64,000 nucleotides of DNA, taken from NCBI GenBank assembly GCA_037178675.1, contig JAYMGJ010000127.1, positions 104,522 through 168,521 on the forward strand, written 5' to 3'. Each line of letters begins with the position of its first letter. Position 1 is the stretch's first letter. Positions 56,636 through 64,000 of the stretch are shown here, piece by piece. Position numbers and translations under genes: made by a program. This DNA is from Scleroderma bovista (Eukaryota; Basidiomycota; Agaricomycetes; Boletales; Sclerodermataceae). Under the pieces are notes generated by a model. It ran no database searches, was not told the origin of the DNA, and worked only from the letters and a program-made list of their open reading frames with translations.

Positions 56636-56860
56636 TATCACACCGGGGATTTCAAGATTTTCTGCCATTTATAGTGCATTGAAAATGACAAATGTTAGTT
56701 TTAAATTTTGCTTTCACATTTTACTTGCATTGAAATTTAAAATTATTGTTGTGATTCAAATTTTAAGGGCATTAAATGTGAAAGTAAAATGTTAAATTAT
56801 CATCTGTCAATATTGTATAAACGACCGGAAATTCTTGAAATCCCCGGTGTGTGTGTATGT
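56636..56860. mobile_element. Small MITE-like element
   Basis: About 225 bp. CACACCGGGGATTTCAAGA on the left matches the complement TCTTGAAATCCCCGGTGTG on the right, with CATTTATA facing TATAAACG inside. The interior is AT-rich and contains a second inverted pair (TTTCACATTTTAC / GTGAAAGTAAAAT). No coding capacity. Target duplication not resolved. Confidence 0.65.
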
Positions 56861-57269
56861 AGGCTCCTTCCTAGGGGCGCTACACGCTATATTTGCTCAA
56901 AGTCAACGTTCTTATCTCCGCATTGGATTTATCCCCCATTTGTAACCCTTCCATCATGAGTTACAAAGTCCTGAAATGTTCTCGGTATGCTTTATTCCAT
57001 TGCTGGTCACCCTAGTAGGCCACCTAACATCCACTTTCGAAGACTCTCCGATAAGTGACAATGCAATGTGTCTTACTGTAACCACCATAAATGATGCAAA
57101 AACCCCCTTGAAATTTGTGCCGTTGTGCCCCAATAACCATACAGAGCGTTGTTGTCACTGCATTACTGCATGCACCACACTCTACTTCCGCCACTTGCCA
57201 GGAAAGGGCTACAGCATAAATACCTGGATCCCATGAGAGCAACTCATACCCCTTCGCTTCCATATCAAT
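56861..57269. promoter_or_regulatory. Upstream region of MFS gene
   Basis: No gene seen; presumed promoter and 5' leader of the transporter gene. Confidence 0.35.
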
Positions 57270-59489
57270 ATGCCCTTCTCTCAGGAGCCCAGCACCTCTC
57301 CCGAGAAAAAAAATGTCCAAGTAGAGAGTTTACAAACCCACACCCAGGATATTTACACAGAGGACTCGCTGGATCCGGTATATCATGCCAAAGCAAAGAT
57401 CCTCAATGATGCATTCCAAGAAATAGGCATGGGGAAGTACCAGGTCTGGCTTGTTTGTCTGTATCCCCTCGTTACCACAATCAATTCATGTTCTACAGTG
57501 GTGTTTATTCTTCGTCGCTGGGTTTGGCTGGTTTTCGTGAGCTCTCGAGCTTCTCCATTCATTTCCTAGTTTCTAACTGAACATTGATAAGGGACAATTT
57601 ATGGCCGGTGAGTGCTAACGTCACAGCATCAGTGATTGATACGCTTATCCAAGGGTTCGACCATCAGGCGACTCCCGGGTTAATTTATACGTCGGTTACG
57701 CGTGAGTTCGATGTACAAGGGGAGTGGATGTTACTTGGACAGGCCCTCGGGCTGCTCGTCGGGGCAATCTTTTGGGGTGTTGGTTGTGACGTGTGGGGCC
57801 GTAGGTAAGATCACTATTGTAGTGGACTCTTTGAACTGCCATCTCATATACGCAAAGGTGGTCCTTCAATCTTACCATCCTTATCACGGCTATTTTTGCC
57901 ATCGCCGCTGGTGGAGCACCTAATTATACTACTTTATGTGCATGTGTATCCATGTGGTCGATTGGAGTAGGTGGGAATCTCCCTGTTGACTCAGCAGTCT
58001 TTCTTGGTAGGTGGTCCCTTCCGAACTTTATCAGGGAACATGAAATCCATGTGGTTGTAGAATTTGTCCCTGCATCACATCAGTATTTGTTGACAGTGCT
58101 TTCCATCTGGTGGGCGGTCGGTCAGCTTGTCGGCAGCTTGGTGAGTGGGTGTAGAGCCGAAATACCACTATGTCGAATTTGCTACTGACAGGTCATGCAA
58201 GGTTGCTTGGCCTTTGATTAGTAGCTTCTCTTGTCCCTCCGCTCCGGCGCCATGCCCCGCCTCATCAAATAAAGGCTGGCGTTATTACTTGTTTACTATG
58301 GGCGGGGTCATGATGGTGATGTGGTTCCTTCGGTTCTTCGTCTTCAATCTCCAGGAGAGTCCCAAGTATCTGATGGGTCGTGGGAGAGACGAAGAGGCTG
58401 TGGCCTCCGTGCACAGAGTGGCTGCTATCAACGGCAAAACCAGTAACCTTACTGTGGATCACCTCAAAGAAGCTGAAATACTTGCTGGGGGTTCTGATCA
58501 GGATCGTGCTGAGTTGGACACATCCGCGAAGGCGGCTGCAATGAGGAAGCTATCGAAGCTCGACTCCAACCACGTAAAACCTCTATTCGCGACACGGAAG
58601 CTAGCATACTCGACAAGCATCTTGATCGTACTATGGGGTGAGTTTCCCTGATTGGCACTGGAAAATGGACTGATCTGTATTACTTCAGCTTTAATTGGAC
58701 TTGCGTTCCCTTTGTAGGTAATCCCACATGTGCGCGGGGCTTCTACCTGATCATTTTATAGGTATAATGCTTTTGTGCCCTATTAGTATGTTTCGACTGC
58801 TGGCCCACTGAGGAAAGAGCTGACATACTTGGATCAGTCTGCAAACGCGGGGAGCGGCAGCTGGCAACGATTCTGTGTTCATCACATACCGTAACGTTCG
58901 TCGTCGAGTACATCCGACATCCAAATACTGAGATGGATTCTAGCAAGTGATATTGAGCATCATGGGCATTCCGGGGGCGTTGATGGCTGGTTATCTGGTC
59001 GAACTTCCCATCCTTGGTCGTAGGGGAACCCTTGCCATCTTCACTGGTCAGTCTGCACCATCAATCCAAATTCATTTGAGTGTGATACCAATCGTCTACA
59101 GCTCTAACGGGCGTCTTCATTCTCTTGTCGACAACGGCACGATCGTCCAATTCTTATCTCGGATGGGATTGTGGGTACAGCTTCACCAATAACGTCATGT
59201 ATGGTGTGCTGTATGCCATCTCTCCCGAGTTGTTCCCCACCAAGGATAGGGGACTGGTAATTCGCTAGTTGCGTCTGCAAATCGTATCTTTGGTGTCATG
59301 GTGCGGGCTTAGGGCATATTTCTGAAGTCAGTGCTGACATGCTAAAAATGCCTCCAGGCTCCTATCATTGCATTGTATGCGGACATAACCACGTCTGTTC
59401 CTATTTGGGTCTCCGGAGCAATATTTGTTGCTGCTGGCCTTATCGCATTGCTGTTACCATTTGAACCGCGGGGCAAGGCCTCTCTGTAA
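57270..59489 (+). CDS. MFS transporter, SV2/SVOP-like fungal family
   Basis: Starts MPFSQEPSTSPEKKNVQVES, then ILNDAFQEIGMGKYQ. After splicing come WCLFFVAGFGW, DNLWPVSANVTASVIDTLIQ, the MFS loop signature GVGCDVWGRR, GVGGNLPVDSAVFL, TVLSIWWAVGQLVGSLV, LRFFVFNLQESPKYLMGRGR, LIGLAFPLYNAFVPYYLQTR, FITYRNQVILSIMGIPGALM, ELPILGRRGTLAIFTG, FTNNVMYGVLYAISPELFPT and IALLLPFEPRGKASL-stop. This is a 12-helix plasma-membrane transporter of the fungal SVOP-like type; the substrate cannot be told. About ten short introns break it. Apparent stops (for example TAG at about 58785) fall in introns with good signals (TA|GTATGT ... ATCAG|T), so the gene looks intact. Confidence 0.85.
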
Positions 59490-59789
59490 GACCCTTCTCG
59501 AATTGTGCTCTAACAATGTCTTTATACAATATCATAACCGCACGACATATGGTGGTGTGCGTTAGTACGTAGATATTTATTATATTAGGCCCTGTTACTT
59601 TGTAGTCTGTATTTTTACATCGCACCCGTAGAGTGAGGTGTAAGATCGAATCTTGACTGAAAAGCGCAGGCTACTACACAACATACCAGATTTGATGACT
59701 AAGTCGGAAGATATTGACTCGAGTAGCATTTGCTCACTCATCGATCTTCAGTCACTCTCCGAAACAACACATATCCCGCCGTGGTGAAC

Positions 59790-61745
59790 ATGGAATTTAT
59801 ACCTGGCCCTGCAATTACTCGAGTCCTTTGCGCCGATTGCGGTGAGGGCCTATCCGTGGTAGAGGGAGCTGTCGAGTGCTAATGCCGAGATCAGGAATTC
59901 CCATCGTGCCCAACTCGGCCAATTTGTGTGTTGCGTGTCTAAGGAATAGGTGAGCATTATATGCCCCACGGTGTTGAAGTGCGAGCTAAACAATTTTTCG
60001 CAGTGTCGATATAACGGAGGGTATTCCGAAACAATGTGCGAGAATCTGATCGTACCATGCTGAGATGCATTGATTTCCCTCCCAGCATCGGTATCGTTTT
60101 GCAGAAACTGCGAGCGTTTCTTATCACCTCCACAAGCGTGGATTTTGGCGCGGCCAGAATCCCAGGAGCTGCTCGCGATATGTCTTAAAAGACTTAAAGG
60201 ACTAAATAAAGTGCGACTGACAGAAGCGCACTTCATCTGGACAGAACCACATTCAAGAAGATTACGCGTATCGCTTACCATTCAAAAAGAGGTCTGTAGA
60301 GGAATATTTTCTCGATGTCTCCTCGCCCCACTCAGCGAGCTTTGCAAACGTCTAGGTTTTGACCTCTACAATCCTCGAACAAGTATTCGAGATCGAATAT
60401 CTTGTACACAATACACAATGCCCTGATTGCACACGACTCGCAGCGAAAAATACATGGAAGGCACTCGTCCAAGTGCGCCAGAAAGTTGCCCATAAACGAA
60501 CCTTTTTGTACCTCGAGCAGCTAATATTGAAGCATGGAGCCCAGAAGGACACCATCTCCGTTAAGGAGGTGAGAGATGGTCTGGATTTCTTTTACAGCCA
60601 ACGCAGCCACGCTATTAAAATGGTAGAATTCTTGAACGGTGTTGTACCCATACGGTAGGTTCTCGTGTGAAGCTATCACGTCTTGATTTCTATTTGATTG
60701 TGTTCGCTTGTACAGGACGAAGGGATCGGAACAACTTCTCTCCACGGATACGCATTCAAATACTGCAAATTACAAATTTACATATTCGGTGGAGATCGCT
60801 CCCATCTGTAAAGATGACCTCGTTTGTATCCCGCCGAAACAGGCGCGATCGCTCTCAAACATTTCACCATTGACAATATGTACACGCGTCGGATCATCTT
60901 TCCAGCTTCTTGACGTCAGCACATTGAAGTCTGTTGAAGTCAGCGGTCAGGTATACTGGCGTGCACCATTCTCCGCGTTGACTGGAATGGGTGATCTGAT
61001 GGAATTCACGGTGCTGGATATCGAACCTGTCGGGACCACTCGTGGCCGATTGGTCCTTGCCGATGCTCAGGTTGCACTTGCAGGCGCATTCAGGTCGCAG
61101 GCGAGTCTCAACGACGGCGAAGTGGAGATGGACTATCAAACGGCCGCCAGAAAAACGCAGATCTTCCACACTCGCACCCACCTGGGTGGAATTTTGCAAC
61201 CGGGAGATACGGCCATGGGTTACTATCTTACCTCGTCCAATTTTAACTCAGACGATTTCGCGACATTGCAAGCGGACCGCATTCCAGATATCGTGCTAGT
61301 CAAGAAAGCGTACCCCAACCGGAGAAAGAAAGGAAAGCCTAGAAACTGGAAGCTACGAAGCATCGCCAAGGAACAAGGCGAGGAGGGCGACACTGGCGGC
61401 GGACGTGGTGTAGTCGGTAGGATGGGCGGTCGCGATCAGAAGAAGGTGGACGAGGACTATGAGTTGTTCTTGATGGATCTGGAAGAAGATCCCGAGCTGA
61501 GGGGCACTGTCAACCTTTACAAAGCAAAGGATGTCAACATGAAGGACGCTACTGATGGTGGGCGGAGGCGGCGCCACGGGCAGTACGGGATGGATGTGGA
61601 TGAGGATGAGGTGGATGGTGGTCATGTTCCACTTACAAGTGGAGAGGAAGGGGAGGAAGAAGAACCTGATTTCCCCGAAGTGAAGCTGGAGGAATTATTA
61701 GAGGAGTTTGATGAGATGACTTTGGAAGATGAGCCTGCTCCTTAG
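59790..61745 (+). CDS. NMD3: 60S ribosomal export adaptor NMD3
   Basis: Starts MEFIPGPAITRVLCADCG; a first intron GTGAGG...ATCAG leads to IPIVPNSANLCVACLRN, then SVDITEGIPKQ, then SSVSFCRNCERFLSPPQAWI. The Cys pairs CADC, CVAC, CRNC and CPDC are the two N-terminal zinc sites of NMD3. The body (LAICLKRLKGLNKVRLTEAH, FIWTEPHSRRLRVSLTIQKE, TISVKEVRDGLDFFYSQRSH) is highly typical. The C-terminus is acidic (EDEVDGG ... LEELLEEFDEMTLEDEP), holding the Leu-rich nuclear export signal region. NMD3 binds nascent 60S subunits in the nucleus and recruits the export receptor CRM1. Five or more short introns; no lesions. It is a single-copy housekeeping gene, which marks this end as ordinary chromosome. 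It lies 300 bp from the MFS gene on the same strand. Confidence 0.96.
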
Positions 61746-61914
61746 GTCCCATGCCCGTGGTTAATTCCAAATATTCAATTTTGCTTCGTACGTCTTGTCA
61801 CGCAATGCAACCCCTTAGGCAAGTCAGGAAGTAGCCTTGTATCACGAGCGATTGCTAGACACAACTCAGGATGCATGAGATTATATTACTACCGCTGCAA
61901 TCGTATTACTGTAA

Positions 61915-63455
61915 CTATCCCGATGATTCATTACATGGTATTCCAATATAGCGGATAGGGGTTACAGGGGAACCACAATCAACATGACCTTTGGGCTCTG
62001 GTTCGTAAGAGCAACACCCAACGGCTTCCAGAAACTTGGCCCGTTCTTGTTCTCTACATTGGAGACCCATGCCGGTAGTCATAAATTTCCCGTCCGGACT
62101 TGAAAGTCTATAAGTCATCTCCAGGCTGGAAGGGTATCCTTTCCCCGCTCCCCGACGAAAATTTGGTGTCAATGACGGAAGGGTCTTAGGATCTGATGCA
62201 TATTTATAAACGCGTATTCGCTGCTTCGATGACAACGAAGGTGCGAAAAGAGCCAGAATGTACAGCTTGAGCTCGTTCGGAAGTGCGAAAAACGGGAAAA
62301 GAATGGTTGACGTTGGGGAAGGATTGGAATTGGGTCTAAGGTGAGAGGGGGCGGAGGGCATCGAGAGTAATTTGGAACACATGAGTAATGGGCGAGCATG
62401 TCTCAGCAGGTTGCATGCTTCCTTCCCAGTCTGTCGCCGCCAATATTGGTTACGCATAATAACTCTATGCAAGCCCCGTTCACAGTCTTTCCATGCTTCC
62501 TCGGTCTCTGGGATACCGGGTGGCTGATCAGTGATGGGAAGTTCCGTCGAAGAGAATTGGCTAGCTATGATTTGGAGCTGTGGTCCTGTCAGCTGATTGG
62601 CGTACATTTCAACCTTGTTTAGAGCCCAGTTCCCTTTCTCAATCGCCCGTATGACTTCCCAGACACCTCTGACTCCAAGGTTATTTCCGCTGCACTTCAA
62701 TGTATGAAGGTAGCATGTCCCTTGGTTGTCCATCACCTTGCTTCCTGCAACCCAGGCAGCTATAGCGGATGCTCCTCGAGGGGTAAGGCCAATGGCATTG
62801 ATATGTAGCTCCCCAAGAGACCGTAATCGAAGGAGAGGAAGAAATCTGTCCACGAACAAGTCACCCAGTTGCGAGTTACCAGTGACTGAGAGGAGACGTA
62901 ATCGTGAAGAGTTTAAGGCACTCGCGAAAGAAGTCAGAGTGGCTGGATCTGGTGTAAGCTCATTCTTCAAGAAGCTGGCATTAGAAACAATCGATCTTTG
63001 AAAAAGCACACGCTACATACTAACATTGGTTAGCCACAGCACCTCAAGGACATCATTCCCACGGACAAATTCTGCAATGGCCTGAAGCCCTTTGCATCCA
63101 ATATTATTGTTCGTGAGACCGATTTCGGTTATCGTAGCTCGATGCTTGGATCCCTCAGTTGAAGAGAGATAGGCAAATAATTGACACGTGCCATCGTCCC
63201 CGAGTGAGTTGTGATTCAAAGAAATCGTGGCTGTCATAATATGACGGGAACTCAACATCGAAATCACTTTTTGTGCACCTGTAGTCAGGATAGAGTATAT
63301 TTATCAGTGCCTATGGCTCCTCCCGTGTCATGAAGTTCACCTACGACGCCACAAAGCCCTTCATCAACATGACTAAAATGGTGACGACTGGATAGTGAAA
63401 CAGGCTTGATCGACAAGGCGCCAGTACTAGAGGGTGAGAACAGACGGAGCTCCAT
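61915..63455 (-). CDS. Leucine-rich-repeat (RNI-like) protein
   Basis: Exon 1 starts MELRLFSPSSTGALSIKPVS at 63455 and, after an intron GTGAAC...CTACAG, continues GAQKVISMLSSRHIM. Repeats follow: TATISLNHNSLGDDGTCQLF, ITEIGLTNNNIGCKGLQAIA, LGELHINAIGLTPRGASAIA, LHTLKCSGNNLGVRGVWEVI and LNKVEMYANQLTGPQLQIIA. These 27-29-residue units match ribonuclease-inhibitor-type LRRs. The C-terminal third (FALPNELKLYILALFAPSLS, then RIRVYKYASDPKTLPSL) is F-box-like in its PNELKLYIL phrase but not a clear F-box. Probably a scaffold or adaptor protein in the cytosol or nucleus. Convergent with NMD3, stops about 170 bp apart. Confidence 0.8.
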
Positions 63456-64000
63456 CTAGACCGAGTGATATGTTGACCGAAGCAAAATCGATATGATGAG
63501 TAGGTGACCTTATCCGTTTCCTGAGTTCGTTGTTCCAGTGGTTGAAGTTATATACAGGTATCCAGGGGACCAAGTGAGTCAAGGGAGGGGGCAGGCCAGT
63601 CCTTGCTATGTATGTAGACTGTTTGTGGAATGAATATGTGCTTATGTAATTACGTCATGGAGGACATATATTGGTGAAGTTGGTACTTGCCACTACAATA
63701 TCATATTCAACCTCTGTCGCAGCACACTCGACAACTGTGTGATGTTCTGTTTTGATGATGTAAAGAATGTGTAGAGTCATATAAGTTAAAAATTCATGTG
63801 TTTCAAAAGTGTGTCCGACTCAGTGAGGCCTCTGAAGTATTGGTAAATGGGTGGAGGGTGTAAGTGAAGGAATGGGGTTACAATAATAATTGCACAAGTC
63901 ATATCATGATAGCCACAAATGCGGCGTGGTGTGGTGAGTTGGACACACCTTGGACCAGAAACAGCTCAGCTTCGGTATTACCAACATCTCCAAATTCGTG
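63456..64000. other. Intergenic, no gene seen
   Basis: No open frame or RNA gene I can support. It must contain the promoter of the LRR gene. Confidence 0.4.

Noticed and set aside
41900..56860. CACACACCGG words near 41955 and 56850 as terminal repeats of element 2
   Set aside because: The right-hand copy belongs to the small MITE, whose own partner is at 56640; similarity to the left word is short.
58780..58935. Apparent stop codons and frame shift in the MFS gene
   Set aside because: Introns with good GTATGT/CAG and GTTCGT/CTAG signals remove them and restore the family sequence (YYLQTRGAAAGNDSVFITYR, then NQVILSIMG).

Overview
The window looks like a chromosome segment of an agaricomycete (mushroom-forming basidiomycete) rich in mobile DNA. 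The signs are short GT-AG introns of about 45-80 nt, an NMD3 gene and a fungal MFS transporter gene broken by such introns, and two KDZ-type DNA transposons that carry TET/JBP dioxygenase genes, a pairing known from mushrooms. I cannot name the species. Gene structures were spliced by eye from reading frame, splice sites and protein similarity.

Left part (1-26.2 kb). A fungal G-domain protein gene starts near 1.84 kb. It has seven ordinary exons carrying the GTPase motifs (to 3083), then a run of single-codon exons separated by near-identical introns of about 78 nt, then ordinary C-terminal exons (25825-26185). A 20.2-kb KDZ transposon (element 1, 4456-24669) sits inside one intron of this run. 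Element 1 has 82-bp terminal inverted repeats and GGCC-rich subterminal arrays in opposite orientation. It carries an apparently intact CxC2-KDZ transposase (-), an apparently intact TET/JBP dioxygenase (-), a histone H3 tail look-alike fused to a zinc cluster and a possible caspase/CHAT-like domain (+), and a large partner protein with a Glu/Arg helix and a basic tail (+).

Middle part (26.2-41.9 kb). This is a repeat graveyard: a CAGA-type satellite, an internally deleted Copia element split by a 2.34-kb solo LTR with a 6-bp target duplication, a second LTR of the same family, two fragments of an unidentified zinc-motif gene family, a 2.1-kb inverted duplication and a second GTGG/CACC satellite pair. 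Both LTRs contain a conserved open reading frame that appears to be under purifying selection.

Element 2 (about 42-54.9 kb) is a second, decaying KDZ unit. It has a transposase with a premature TGA, a TET/JBP gene whose presumed 2-oxoglutarate-binding Arg is Gln, a clear homologue of element 1's partner gene, a Ser/Pro-rich protein with a SUMO-interacting-type motif, and another unknown gene. The three-gene core shared by both elements (transposase, TET/JBP, partner) suggests a mobile module able to change the methylation state of its own chromatin.

Right part (55-64 kb) returns to ordinary chromosome: a small MITE, an MFS transporter, the 60S ribosome export adaptor NMD3 and a leucine-rich-repeat (RNI-like) protein.
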